The position numbers were made by a program, and so were the translations under genes. A stretch of DNA of 64,000 nucleotides from Rhizobium sp. NXC24 (GTDB lineage: Bacteria; Pseudomonadota; Alphaproteobacteria; Rhizobiales; Rhizobiaceae): assembly GCF_002944315.1 (NCBI RefSeq), contig NZ_CP024311.1, forward strand, positions 596,501 through 660,500, read 5' to 3'. The notes under the pieces were generated by a model. It did not search any database. It was not told the DNA's origin and saw only the letters and a list, made by a program, of their open reading frames with translations. Positions 27,362 to 36,728 of the stretch are shown here, one piece after another (within the stretch, counting starts at the first letter, position 1; each line of letters starts with the position of its first letter).

Positions 27362-28144
27362 ATGGCGATCTCTGCGGCAGAGAAACAAGAAGAGCCACGG
27401 GTGGTGTTATCCGCCCGCGGCCTCCGGCGCGATTTTGGCGGCTTCACGGCCGTCAAGAATGTTGATCTCGATGTGCGCCATGCCTGCGTGCACGCGCTGA
27501 TCGGCCCGAACGGCGCCGGCAAGACGACTGTGTTCAATCTTCTGACCAAGTTCCTGCAGCCGACGCATGGCACGATCACGCTTCTCGGCACCGATATCAC
27601 TAGGACGAAGCCGGACAAGGTCGCGCGCATGGGGCTGGTGCGCTCGTTCCAGATTTCGGCGGTCTTTCCGCATCTCTCCGTGCTGGACAATGTCCGTGTC
27701 GCCCTGCAGCGGCCGAACAATCTGGCGCATCAATTCTGGCGGCCGATCTCGGCGCTGGCGAGCCTGGACGATCGTGCCGAACAATTGCTGGCAGCAGTCG
27801 GTCTGACGAAGGAGCGCAATGCCATCGCTGCCGATCTTTCCTATGGCCGCAAGCGGGTGCTGGAGATAGCGACGACCTTGGCGCTTGATCCCAAGGTGCT
27901 GCTGCTCGACGAGCCAATGGCCGGCATGGGGCTCGAGGATGTCAACACCGTCTCCGCCATCATTCGCGACGTGGCGCGCGACCGGGCGGTGCTAATGGTG
28001 GAACACAATCTCTCCGTCGTCGCCGATATCTGCCACCATGTCACCGTCCTCCAGCGCGGCGAAATCCTCGCCGAAGGCGACTATGCCACGGTCAGCCGCG
28101 ACCCGCGCGTCCGCGAGGCCTATATGGGCACGGAGGAGGCGTAG
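27362..28144 (+). CDS. livG: ABC transporter ATP-binding protein, LivG type
   Basis: A 260-residue ATPase. Walker A is GPNGAGKT (48-55), the signature is DLSYGRKRVLEIA in place of LSGGQ, as usual for LivG, and Walker B is VLLLDEPMAGM, followed by VEHN with the switch His. It pairs with LivF to power import. It starts 15 bases after the binding-protein gene and ends one base before the livF ATG. Confidence 0.92.
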   Translation: MAISAAEKQEEPRVVLSARGLRRDFGGFTAVKNVDLDVRHACVHALIGPNGAGKTTVFNLLTKFLQPTHGTITLLGTDITRTKPDKVARMGLVRSFQISAVFPHLSVLDNVRVALQRPNNLAHQFWRPISALASLDDRAEQLLAAVGLTKERNAIAADLSYGRKRVLEIATTLALDPKVLLLDEPMAGMGLEDVNTVSAIIRDVARDRAVLMVEHNLSVVADICHHVTVLQRGEILAEGDYATVSRDPRVREAYMGTEEA

Positions 28145-28145
28145 G

Positions 28146-28847
28146 ATGGCAGCGCTACTGGAGGTACAGGGTCTCAATGCCTGGTATGGCGAAAGCCACA
28201 TATTGCATGGCGTCGACATGAACGTTGGCGAGGGCGAGACCATCACCATTCTCGGCCGCAACGGCGTCGGCAAGACGACGACGCTGCGCACCATCGTCGG
28301 CATCGTCCGGGCGCGCAAGGGCAGGATCGCCTTTGCCGGCGCCGACATGATGCAGGTGCCGCTGCACAAGACGGCGCACAGGGGCATTGGCTTCGTGCCG
28401 GAGGAGCGCGGCATCTTCTCGACACTCAATGTTCATGAAAACCTGATGCTGCCGCCGGTGGTCGCGCAGGGCGGGATGACGGTTGACGAGATTTTCGAGC
28501 TGTTTCCCAATCTGTACGAGCGCCGCAACAGCCTGGGCACGAAACTCTCCGGCGGTGAGCAGCAAATGCTCGCCATGGCCCGCATTCTGCGCACCGGCGT
28601 GCGAATGTTGCTGCTCGACGAACCGACCGAGGGACTGGCACCCGTCATCGTCCAGCGTATCGGCGAGGTGCTGAAGAAGCTGAAGGAGCGCGGCATGACC
28701 ATTCTGTTGGTTGAGCAGAATTTCCGCTTCGCTAGCCGTATTGCCGATCGTTTCTATCTGATGGATCATGGCCAGATGGTCTCGGAATTTCCGGTCGGCG
28801 AATTGCCGGAGCGGATGGGCATGCTGCACAAGGTTCTGGGGGTCTGA
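28146..28847 (+). CDS. livF: ABC transporter ATP-binding protein, LivF type
   Basis: A 233-residue ATPase with Walker A GRNGVGKT (about 37-44), the signature LSGGEQQMLAMARIL, Walker B MLLLDEPTEGLAP and VEQN, the LivF pattern. ATG 28146 comes one base after the livG stop, suggesting translational coupling. Confidence 0.92.
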   Translation: MAALLEVQGLNAWYGESHILHGVDMNVGEGETITILGRNGVGKTTTLRTIVGIVRARKGRIAFAGADMMQVPLHKTAHRGIGFVPEERGIFSTLNVHENLMLPPVVAQGGMTVDEIFELFPNLYERRNSLGTKLSGGEQQMLAMARILRTGVRMLLLDEPTEGLAPVIVQRIGEVLKKLKERGMTILLVEQNFRFASRIADRFYLMDHGQMVSEFPVGELPERMGMLHKVLGV

Positions 28848-28851
28848 CGCC

Positions 28852-29739
28852 ATGACCATGATATTCGGCATCCCGCTGCAGGCGCTTCTCGGACAATTGC
28901 TGATCGGGCTGATCAACGGCTCCTTCTATGCGCTTCTGAGCCTCGGGCTCGCGATCATCTTCGGCATGCTGCGGGTGATCAATTTCGCCCATGGCGCGCT
29001 CTACATGCTCGGCGCCTTCACCGCCTATTTGCTGCTTGCCTATGCCGGCATCGGCTATTGGCCATCATTGGTGCTCGCGCCGTTGATTGTCGGCCTGTTC
29101 GGCGCGGTCGTGGAGCGCCTGTGCTTGCGCCGGCTCTACAAAGTCGATCCGCTTTACGGCCTGCTCTTTACCTTCGGCATGGCGCTGACCATCGAAGGCA
29201 CGTTCCGCTATCTCTATGGTTCGTCCGGTCAGCCCTACGCCGTACCGACGGCGCTGGTGGGCGGTGTCAATCTCGGCTTCATGTTCCTGCCGATCTATCG
29301 CGGCTGGGTGATCGTCGTGTCGCTTATCGTCTGTATTGGCACCTGGCTGCTGATCGAGAAGACCAAGCTCGGCGCCTATCTGCGTGCCGCAACGGAAAAT
29401 TCGGTGCTTGTACAGGTCTTCGGCGTCAACGTGCCGGTGCTTCTGACGCTGACCTATGCTTTCGGCGTCGCGCTTGCCGCCCTTGCCGGGGTGCTGGCCG
29501 CGCCGATCTATCAGGTCTCGCCGTTGATGGGATCGAACATGATCATCATCGTCTTTGCCGTGGTGGTCGTCGGCGGCATGGGCTCGATCATGGGTGCGAT
29601 CATCACCGGCTATGTGCTTGGCGTCGCGGAAGGCTTGACGAAGGTGTTCTATCCGGAAGCATCCAATATCGTCATCTTCGTGATCATGGCGATCGTACTG
29701 CTTCTCAGGCCCGCGGGCCTCTTTGGCCGGGATGCGTGA
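28852..29739 (+). CDS. livH: Branched-chain amino acid-type ABC permease, LivH type
   Basis: A 295-residue inner-membrane protein with about eight transmembrane segments. The opening LLGQLLIGLINGSFYALLSLGLAIIFGMLRVINFAHGALYMLGAF is the LivH signature. ATG 28852 (MTMIFGIPLQ) lies four bases after the livF stop. Forms the transport channel with the LivM protein encoded next. Confidence 0.92.
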   Translation: MTMIFGIPLQALLGQLLIGLINGSFYALLSLGLAIIFGMLRVINFAHGALYMLGAFTAYLLLAYAGIGYWPSLVLAPLIVGLFGAVVERLCLRRLYKVDPLYGLLFTFGMALTIEGTFRYLYGSSGQPYAVPTALVGGVNLGFMFLPIYRGWVIVVSLIVCIGTWLLIEKTKLGAYLRAATENSVLVQVFGVNVPVLLTLTYAFGVALAALAGVLAAPIYQVSPLMGSNMIIIVFAVVVVGGMGSIMGAIITGYVLGVAEGLTKVFYPEASNIVIFVIMAIVLLLRPAGLFGRDA

Positions 29740-29740
29740 C

Positions 29741-30730
29741 ATGGCTGATATGACCGATACGCTGAAGTCCGAAAGCCGCCGCCCGTCATCATCAGTTCAG
29801 AAGGGCTTCCTGGTCGTCGGCCTGGTGCTGCTGATCTGGGCACCGTTTTTCATCTACCCCATCTTTGTCATGAAGGTGCTCTGCTTCGCGCTGTTCGCCT
29901 GCGCCTTCAATCTGCTGCTTGGCTATACCGGTCTTCTGTCCTTCGGCCATGCCACCTTCTTCGGCGGCGCGGCCTATTTCACCGCGCATGCGGTAAAGGT
30001 ATGGGGCGTGCCGCCGGAACTCGGCATCCTGATCGGCGTTGCGGGCGCAGCCTTGCTCGGCCTGATCATGGGCTTCGTCGCCATTCGCCGGCAGGGCATC
30101 TATTTCGCCATGATCACCCTGGCGCTGTCCTACATGTTCTATTTCTTCTGCCTGCAGGCGAAGTTCACCCAGGGCGAAGACGGCATTCAGTCGGTGCCGC
30201 GAGGTTACCTCTTCGGCGTCATCGATCTCAGCAACTCCTTTAACATGTACTATTTCGTGCTGGCGGTGTTCATCATCGGCGTGCTGATCATCTGGCGCTT
30301 CATCAATTCGCCCTTCGGCATGATCCTGAAATCGATCCGGGAAAACGAGCAGCGGGCCATTTCGCTCGGCTATTCCGTGGCCCATTACAAGCTCGGTGCT
30401 TTCGTCATGTCGGCGGCGCTTGCCGGGCTTGCGGGTGCGGTCAAGGCGCTGGTCTTCCAGTTCGCAACGCTCACCGATGTCGCCTGGCAGATGTCGGGCG
30501 AGGTGATCCTGATGACCTTGCTTGGTGGCATCGGCACCTTGGTCGGCCCGCTTTTCGGCGCCGGCTTCGTGGCAACGCTGGAAAACTATCTCGCAACCTC
30601 GGAATTCCCAGTGACGATCATCACCGGCATCGTCTTCATGGTCTGCGTCCTGCTCTTCCGTCGCGGCATTATCGGCGAATTCTATGCTTCGCGGCTGGGG
30701 CGCAAGCTGGGGTTCGAGTATCGGCGCTGA
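29741..30730 (+). CDS. livM: Branched-chain amino acid-type ABC permease, LivM type
   Basis: A 329-residue inner-membrane protein with LivM features: FNLLLGYTGLLSFGHATFFGGAAYFTAH, GFVAIRRQGIYFAMITLALSYMFYF, and MILKSIRENEQRAISLGY, the coupling loop for the ATPases. ATG 29741 lies just after the livH stop; ATG 29732 in the same frame would overlap livH and add three residues. It is followed by a RIME-like repeat, which may mark an operon boundary or a processing point. Confidence 0.9.
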   Translation: MADMTDTLKSESRRPSSSVQKGFLVVGLVLLIWAPFFIYPIFVMKVLCFALFACAFNLLLGYTGLLSFGHATFFGGAAYFTAHAVKVWGVPPELGILIGVAGAALLGLIMGFVAIRRQGIYFAMITLALSYMFYFFCLQAKFTQGEDGIQSVPRGYLFGVIDLSNSFNMYYFVLAVFIIGVLIIWRFINSPFGMILKSIRENEQRAISLGYSVAHYKLGAFVMSAALAGLAGAVKALVFQFATLTDVAWQMSGEVILMTLLGGIGTLVGPLFGAGFVATLENYLATSEFPVTIITGIVFMVCVLLFRRGIIGEFYASRLGRKLGFEYRR

Positions 30731-30742
30731 CTGCTTGACTTT

Positions 30743-30891
30743 CCTTCTCCCCGTCCTGAGCTTGTCGAAGGGGCGGGGAGAAGGTGCCCGAAGGGCGGAT
30801 GAGGGGCTGCACGGACTTCCAGCGAATACGGAATTTGCCGAACCTTCGAGCCCCTCACCCTAACCCTCTCCCCGCAGGCGCGGAGAGGGGA
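30743..30891. repeat. RIME-like palindromic element
   Basis: A mosaic of palindromes: CCTTCTCCCCG/CGGGGAGAAGG (30743-30753 with 30774-30784, perfect 11-base arms), GAGGGGC/GCCCCTC (30801-30807 with 30850-30856) and a CCTCTCCCCGC/GCGGAGAGG stem ending near 30891. The segment TGCCCGAAGGGCGGATGAG is characteristic of rhizobial intergenic mosaic elements (RIME). It separates livM from the GMC oxidoreductase gene. Confidence 0.75.
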
Positions 30892-30907
30892 CGATAGAGT
30901 CTCTGGA

Positions 30908-32503
30908 ATGGATCGCTTCGACTACATCATCATCGGTGCCGGCAGTGCCGGCTGTGTGCTTGCCAACCGGCTGTCGGCGGATCGCAACAACAGGGTGCTG
31001 CTGTTGGAGGCAGGTGGCAGCGACAATTACCACTGGATCCACATCCCGGTCGGCTATCTCTATTGCATCAACAATCCCCGCACCGACTGGTGCTTCACCA
31101 CAGCGCCGGAAGCGGGGCTGAACGGCCGCTCGCTGAACTATCCGCGCGGCAAGGTGCTCGGCGGCAGCTCTTCGATCAACGGCATGATCTATATGCGCGG
31201 TCAGGCACGGGATTACGATCTCTGGCGGCAACTCGGCTGTGCCGGCTGGGGCTGGGACGACGTGCTGCCCTATTTCGTGAAGTCCGAGGACCATTATAGG
31301 GGCAAGGATGAAATGCACGGCGCGGGCGGCGAATGGCGAGTCGAGAAAGCCCGCGTGCGCTGGGCCGTGCTCGACGCCTTCCAGGCGGCCGCCCGCGAAG
31401 CCGGCATTCCGGAGACTGCGGATTTCAATCGCGGCAACAATGAAGGTTCCGGCTATTTCGATGTCAACCAGCGCTCGGGCATCCGCTGGAACACCGCGAA
31501 GGCCTTCCTGCGACCGGCGCTGAAGCAGGGCAATCTCACAGTGCTTACCAAGGCACAGGTTCGTCGCTTGCTCATCCAGGACGATGCCGTCACCGGTGTC
31601 GAGTTCCAGCATGACGGCGTGACCAAACGCGCTTATGCCGACAAGGAGACTGTGCTTTCCGCCGGCGCGATCGGCTCGCCGCAGATTCTCGAACTCTCCG
31701 GCATCGGTCGCGGCGAGGTGTTGAGCCAGGCCGGCATTGAAGTGGTGCGGGAAGTCAAGGCGGTCGGCGAAAACCTGCAGGATCACTTGCAACTGCGCAT
31801 GGCCTATAAAGTCACCGGCGTGCCGACGCTGAACGAAAAGGCGACGAAATTCTTCGGCAAAGCGGCGATCGGGCTGGAATATCTCGTGCGCCGCTCCGGG
31901 CCGATGGCGATGGCGCCGAGCCAGCTCGGCATTTTCACCCGCTCCGGCCCCGACAAGGAAACGCCGGATCTGCAATATCATGTGCAGCCGGTCTCGCTCG
32001 ACAAATTCGGCGATCCCGTCCATCCCTTTCCGGCGATCACGGCAAGCGTCTGCAATCTGAGGCCGGAAAGTCGCGGTTCGGTGCACATCCAGAGCCCTGA
32101 TTTTGCCATGCAGCCGGCAATCAGCCCAAACTATCTTTCGGCACCGCGCGACCGAGAGATTGCCGTGCGCTCCATCCGGCTGACCCGGCGGATTGTTGAG
32201 CAGCCGTCTTTCGCCAAGTTCAAGCCGGAAGAATTCAAGCCAGGCCCGTCCTATCAGACGGATGCCGACCTCGAGCGCGCCGCCGGCGATATCGGCACGA
32301 CGATCTTTCACCCGGTCGGCACCTGCCGCATGGGCGGCGATCCGCAAAGCGTGGTCGATCCGCGCCTGCGGTTTCGGGCGCTGGCAAGGCTTCGGATCGC
32401 CGACGCCTCAGTCATGCCGTCGATCACCTCGGGTAATACCAATTCGCCGACCATCATGATTGCCGAGAAAGCCGCCGAGATGATCCTTGCCGACAACCGC
32501 TGA
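30908..32503 (+). CDS. GMC family FAD-dependent oxidoreductase (choline/alcohol dehydrogenase-like)
   Basis: A 531-residue flavoprotein. It opens DYIIIGAGSAGCVLANRLS (FAD-binding GxGxxG), then LEAGGSD, the GMC signature GKVLGGSSSINGMIYMRG and AGAIGSPQILELSGIG, and ends with FHPVGTCRMGG (catalytic His) and SGNTNSPTIMIAEKAAEMI (active-site Asn). It oxidises an alcohol to an aldehyde, with electrons probably going to a quinone or oxygen. Choline is one family substrate, but no betaine genes are near; the neighbours point to a branched alcohol or hydroxy acid. Confidence 0.9.
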   Translation: MDRFDYIIIGAGSAGCVLANRLSADRNNRVLLLEAGGSDNYHWIHIPVGYLYCINNPRTDWCFTTAPEAGLNGRSLNYPRGKVLGGSSSINGMIYMRGQARDYDLWRQLGCAGWGWDDVLPYFVKSEDHYRGKDEMHGAGGEWRVEKARVRWAVLDAFQAAAREAGIPETADFNRGNNEGSGYFDVNQRSGIRWNTAKAFLRPALKQGNLTVLTKAQVRRLLIQDDAVTGVEFQHDGVTKRAYADKETVLSAGAIGSPQILELSGIGRGEVLSQAGIEVVREVKAVGENLQDHLQLRMAYKVTGVPTLNEKATKFFGKAAIGLEYLVRRSGPMAMAPSQLGIFTRSGPDKETPDLQYHVQPVSLDKFGDPVHPFPAITASVCNLRPESRGSVHIQSPDFAMQPAISPNYLSAPRDREIAVRSIRLTRRIVEQPSFAKFKPEEFKPGPSYQTDADLERAAGDIGTTIFHPVGTCRMGGDPQSVVDPRLRFRALARLRIADASVMPSITSGNTNSPTIMIAEKAAEMILADNR

Positions 32504-32544
32504 GCGCCTATTGATTGAGGAAGGCGGGTATGGGGAGTTTTCGA

Positions 32545-33603
32545 ATGCAGAGCATAGACGAGGTCATCATTGGGCGTCAGGGATCGGCGGGGCTTATCCG
32601 CCTCAACCGGCCGCAGGCGCTGAACAGCCTGACGCTGCCAATGATCCGGGCAATTGCAGCGGCGCTTGCTGATTTCGCCGCCGATCCATCCATCGCCAGT
32701 GTGATCGTCAAGGGCGAGGGTGACCGCGCCTTCTGTGCCGGCGGCGACATCCGCCTGTTGCATGAGAGCGGCAAACAGGGTTCTTCAGACGCCGAAACCT
32801 TCTGGCGCGAGGAATTCCGCCTCAACCACGCCATTGCCGATTATCCCAAACCCTATGTGGCGCTGATGGACGGCATCACCATGGGCGGCGGCGTCGGGCT
32901 CTCTTCCCATGGCAGCCATCGCGTCGTCACCGAACGCACCCGCTTCGCCATGCCGGAAACCGGCATAGGTTATTTTCCCGATGTCGGCGCTACTTGGCTT
33001 TTACCACGCGCGCCCGGCGAAGCTGGCACCTGGATGGGCCTGACCGGCCTCGCCATCAACGCCGCCGATGCGATTCACGCGCGGCTGGCCGATCATCGTG
33101 TTGCTTCTTCCGATCTATCGGCGCTGATCGAAGCGATCGGCGCGCTGCCGGTTGCTGCATCGCCGGCCGATGTGCATACGGTAATCGCGGGCATGGCGGT
33201 TGCTGCCGGCGAAAGCCGCCTGGTCGCTAACCGCGATACGATCGATCGGGCGCTGGCATATGATACCGTCGGGGAGATTCAGGAGGCGCTAGCGCAAGAG
33301 GCAGGCGATTTCGCCGCAGAAACGCGGCAGATAATCAGCACGCGCTCGCCGACCAGCCTGAAACTGACGTTGCGGCTGCTGCGCGCCGGACGCAGCAGTG
33401 CAAGCCTCGCCGAATGCTTGAACCGCGAACTCGGCGCCTGCATGCGGATCTTGTATAATCCCGACTTCTATGAAGGCGTCCGCGCCGCCGTCATCGATAA
33501 GGACCGCAATCCGAAATGGTCGCCGGCAAGCCTTGCCGAGGTCGCGGCAAGCGATATCGACCGCTTCTTCGTGCCGGCGCGACCGCCGCTTTTCGAGACG
33601 TAA
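32545..33603 (+). CDS. 3-hydroxyisobutyryl-CoA hydrolase (enoyl-CoA hydratase family)
   Basis: A 352-residue crotonase-fold protein. RAFCAGGDIRLLHESG, GITMGGGVGLSSHGSHRVVTERTRFAMPETGIGYFPDVGATWLLPR holds the paired oxyanion glycines and the Glu/Asp of MPET and FPDVG typical of 3-hydroxyisobutyryl-CoA hydrolases in valine breakdown. ATG 32545 (MQSIDEVIIG) follows GGGGAG; ATG 32530 is an alternative adding five residues. The next gene encodes the enzyme for its product. Confidence 0.85.
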   Translation: MQSIDEVIIGRQGSAGLIRLNRPQALNSLTLPMIRAIAAALADFAADPSIASVIVKGEGDRAFCAGGDIRLLHESGKQGSSDAETFWREEFRLNHAIADYPKPYVALMDGITMGGGVGLSSHGSHRVVTERTRFAMPETGIGYFPDVGATWLLPRAPGEAGTWMGLTGLAINAADAIHARLADHRVASSDLSALIEAIGALPVAASPADVHTVIAGMAVAAGESRLVANRDTIDRALAYDTVGEIQEALAQEAGDFAAETRQIISTRSPTSLKLTLRLLRAGRSSASLAECLNRELGACMRILYNPDFYEGVRAAVIDKDRNPKWSPASLAEVAASDIDRFFVPARPPLFET

Positions 33604-33625
33604 ATGATCATGGGAGGAGAGCATC

Positions 33626-34507
33626 ATGACACGGATCGCATTCATCGGGCTCGGCAATATGGGCGGTCCCATGGCCGCCAATCTGGTCAAGGTCGGCCAT
33701 GAGGTCATCGGCTTCGATCTCTCGCATGATATGCTGAAGGCCGCCGAGGCGACGGGCGTCAAGGCCGCAAACGTGCTGAGCGAAGCGCTTGCGGATGCCG
33801 AAGCCGTCATCACCATGTTGCCGAAGGGGCAGCATGTTCTAACGGTTTGGACCGATATTCTGCGCTCCGTGCCGAAGGGCACTCTGCTGATCGACAGCTC
33901 GACCATAGATGTCGACAGCGCTCGCAAGGCCCATGCCATGGCAGGCGATGCCGGCTGCCTGTCGCTCGACGCGCCGGTCTCCGGCGGCACCGGCGGTGCG
34001 GCAGCCGGAACGCTCACCTTCATGGCTGGTGGCTCGGCGGAAAGTTTTGCAGGCGCCAAACCGCTGCTGGAAGTCATGGGCCGGAAGATCGTCCATTGCG
34101 GCGACGCAGGCGCCGGGCAGGCGGCGAAGATCTGCAACAACATGATCCTCGGCATTTCCATGATCGGCGTCTGCGAGGCCTTCGTGCTCGGCGAAAAGCT
34201 CGGCCTCTCGCATCAGGCGCTCTTCGACGTCGCCTCAACCTCTTCGGGGCAATGCTGGTCGATCAATACCTATTGCCCGGTGCCCGGCCCTGTGCCGACC
34301 TCGCCGGCCAATAACGACTACAAACCGGGCTTCATGGCAGCACTGATGCTGAAGGATCTGCGGCTGGCACAGGAGGCAGCGCTGTCAACTGGCGCATCGA
34401 CGCCTCTGGGTGCCGAAGCGGCGCAGCTCTACGCACTCTTTGAAAAGCTCGGTAATGGCGGCCGCGATTTTTCGGCCATTATTGAGATGTTTCGGGAGGC
34501 GGACTGA
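33626..34507 (+). CDS. mmsB: 3-hydroxyisobutyrate dehydrogenase
   Basis: A 293-residue beta-hydroxyacid dehydrogenase. The N-terminal GLGNMGGPMAANLVKVGHEVIGFD binds NAD, DAPVSGGTGGAAAGTLTFMAGG is the substrate-binding segment, and GAGQAAKICNNMILGISMIGVCEAFVLGEKLGL carries the catalytic Lys. It oxidises 3-hydroxyisobutyrate to methylmalonate semialdehyde in valine catabolism. GGAGGAG precedes ATG 33626. It follows the hydrolase by 22 bases. Confidence 0.92.
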   Translation: MTRIAFIGLGNMGGPMAANLVKVGHEVIGFDLSHDMLKAAEATGVKAANVLSEALADAEAVITMLPKGQHVLTVWTDILRSVPKGTLLIDSSTIDVDSARKAHAMAGDAGCLSLDAPVSGGTGGAAAGTLTFMAGGSAESFAGAKPLLEVMGRKIVHCGDAGAGQAAKICNNMILGISMIGVCEAFVLGEKLGLSHQALFDVASTSSGQCWSINTYCPVPGPVPTSPANNDYKPGFMAALMLKDLRLAQEAALSTGASTPLGAEAAQLYALFEKLGNGGRDFSAIIEMFREAD

Positions 34508-34579
34508 ATATTACTCGTGATGATCGAGTGAGTTGAAGCTCCGACGCCGGAAAAGCGGCCTCGACAAATGGGCCCCAAT

Positions 34580-36649
34580 TCACCGCCACATGCCGCGCAT
34601 GCGCGCACCCACATCGACTCTTACCTGCCGCGCCCTGATGGCGGCGGCGCTTTCGGCGCGGGCCTGTGGCCAGCCGCAAACCTCGAAAAACTGCAGCAAT
34701 GTCGCCGGAATGAAGCGCGTTCGCGAGGCAAAGACATGCCGGTCGCCCTGCGCATGCTGGCCATGGATGAAGAAGCGCTGCGGGATGACGAGATCGAGGC
34801 TGTCTTTGGCACGTGTCATGGCAACATAGAGCAACCGCCGCTCCTCCTCGATCTCGGAGGAGGAGCCGACCGCGAGATCTGCCGGAATGCAGCCATCGAC
34901 GGCATTGAGGACAAACACCTTCGTCCATTCCTGGCCCTTGGCGGAATGGATGGTCGAGAGGATGAGATAATCCTCGTCAAGCAGCGGCGTGCCGGCCTGG
35001 TCGCTGGTGGCATCGGGCGGATCGAGCGTCAGTTCGGTGAGGAAGCGCTCGCGCGAGCCATAGCCGCTGGCGATCTGTTCGAGCTGGATCAGGTCCGCCT
35101 GGCGCGTCGCTGCGTCCTCGTGCGCCCGCTCCAGATGCGGTTCGTACCATTGCCGTACGAGGCCGATTTCCGCCGGCCATCCCGCCTTGCCGGCCTTCAA
35201 CTCCTGCATGGTTGCAACGAAAGCCGTCCAGTCCTCTCCCGAGCGCGGCGGCGCCGGAAAATCGGCCAGGGCCGCCATTGGACTGGCCTGTTCGCCGATA
35301 TGATCGAGCACGCGCTGGGCAGTCGAAGGGCCGACGCCCGGCAAAAGCTGCATCAGCCGGAAGCCGGCGACACGGTCGCGCGGGTTCTGGGCAAAGCGAA
35401 GGGTAGCGAGCATGTCCTTCACATGGGCGCTGTCGAGAAACTTCAGCCCGCCGAATTTGACGAAGGGAATGTTGCGGCGGGTGAGCTCGACTTCCAGCGG
35501 TCCGCTATGGCTTGAGGTACGGAAGAGCACGGCCTGCTGCTTGAGCTTGGCGCCGCTCTCCCGATTTTCCAGCACCTGATCGGCGATATAACGCGCCTGA
35601 TCGCTTTCGTCGCGCACCGTGACCAGCCGCGGACGCTCAGCGCTCTGGCGTTCGGTGCGCAGGTTCTTGGTGAAACGCTCGGAGGCAAGATCGATCACCG
35701 CATTGGCGGCGGCGAGAATGGGTTGCGTCGAGCGGTAGTTGCGGTCGAGCGTGACGATATTGGCGGCGGGCGTAAAAGAGGTCGGAAAGTCGAGAATGTT
35801 GCGCACGGTCGCGGCGCGAAAGGAATAGATCGACTGCGCATCGTCGCCGACAACGGTCAGCCCGTGGCCGTCAGGTTTCAGCGCCAGCAGGATCGATGAC
35901 TGCAGCCGGTTGGTATCCTGATATTCGTCGACCAGCACATGGTCGAAGCGGCCGCCAATATCCTCGGCGATCAGCGGTTCGTGCAGCATATGCGCCCAGT
36001 AGAGCAGCAGATCGTCGTAATCGAGCACGTTTTGCGCCTGCTTGGCGTCGACATAGGCCGCGAAAAGGTCGCGCAACTGCTTGTCCCAGGCGGCGCACCA
36101 GGGGAAGAAATCGCGCAGCACCTCTTCGAGCGGCGCTTCCGAATTGACGGCGCGGGAATAGATCGCGAGGCAGGTCGCCTTGGTCGGAAAGCGGTTTTCC
36201 AGCTTGGAGAAGCCGAGTTCGTGGCGAATGAGGTTCATCAGATCGGCGCTGTCTTCGCGGTCGTGGATCGTGAAGGCCGGGTCGAGGCCGATCTGTTCGG
36301 CGTAATCGCGCAGGAGCCGCGCGCCGATGCCATGAAACGTGCCGGTCCAGGCAAGTGCATCGGCCATGATGCCGGCATTGGCGCCAAGCACTTCCCGGCA
36401 GATGCGTTCGACGCGGCGGCCCATTTCGGCCGCCGCACGGCGGGAGAAGGTCATCAGCAGGATGCGGCGGGGATCGGCGCCTTTGACGATGAGATGCGCG
36501 ACGCGGTGGGCCAGCGTATTCGTCTTGCCGGAGCCCGCGCCTGCGATCACCAGCAGCGGCCCGGCAATATGGCTGCCTTCGACCGTCGTGCCGTGCTCCA
36601 CCGCCTGCCGCTGCTCCGGGTTCAGCTTTTCCAGATAGGCGGCGGTCAT
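34580..36649 (-). CDS. UvrD/Rep/PcrA-type ATP-dependent DNA helicase
   Basis: A 689-residue superfamily 1A helicase. Motif I is VIAGAGSGKTNTLAHR (about 35-50), motif Ia RILLMTFSRRAAAEM, motif II HVLVDEYQDTNRLQ, motif III GDDAQSIYSFRAA, motif IV LDRNYRSTQPIL and motif VI LLYVAMTRAKDSLDL. It is close in size to UvrD/PcrA but with a shorter C-terminus. An alphaproteobacterial LexA-type box (GTTC-N7-GTTC) lies 80 bases upstream, so it is probably induced by DNA damage. Convergent with mmsB. Confidence 0.9.
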   Translation of the reverse strand: MTAAYLEKLNPEQRQAVEHGTTVEGSHIAGPLLVIAGAGSGKTNTLAHRVAHLIVKGADPRRILLMTFSRRAAAEMGRRVERICREVLGANAGIMADALAWTGTFHGIGARLLRDYAEQIGLDPAFTIHDREDSADLMNLIRHELGFSKLENRFPTKATCLAIYSRAVNSEAPLEEVLRDFFPWCAAWDKQLRDLFAAYVDAKQAQNVLDYDDLLLYWAHMLHEPLIAEDIGGRFDHVLVDEYQDTNRLQSSILLALKPDGHGLTVVGDDAQSIYSFRAATVRNILDFPTSFTPAANIVTLDRNYRSTQPILAAANAVIDLASERFTKNLRTERQSAERPRLVTVRDESDQARYIADQVLENRESGAKLKQQAVLFRTSSHSGPLEVELTRRNIPFVKFGGLKFLDSAHVKDMLATLRFAQNPRDRVAGFRLMQLLPGVGPSTAQRVLDHIGEQASPMAALADFPAPPRSGEDWTAFVATMQELKAGKAGWPAEIGLVRQWYEPHLERAHEDAATRQADLIQLEQIASGYGSRERFLTELTLDPPDATSDQAGTPLLDEDYLILSTIHSAKGQEWTKVFVLNAVDGCIPADLAVGSSSEIEEERRLLYVAMTRAKDSLDLVIPQRFFIHGQHAQGDRHVFASRTRFIPATLLQFFEVCGWPQARAESAAAIRARQVRVDVGARMRGMWR

Positions 36650-36728
36650 GGGCTCTCCTGAAGGCTTCGGACGGCGGGCGCACGAACATGGAATCGGCGA
36701 CGAATCATGTTCGCAATAATATCCGAAT

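Noticed and set aside
26030..27388. A 452-codon open frame opposite the binding-protein gene
   Set aside because: Antisense shadow; the plus strand has a signal peptide, a strong ribosome site and family motifs.
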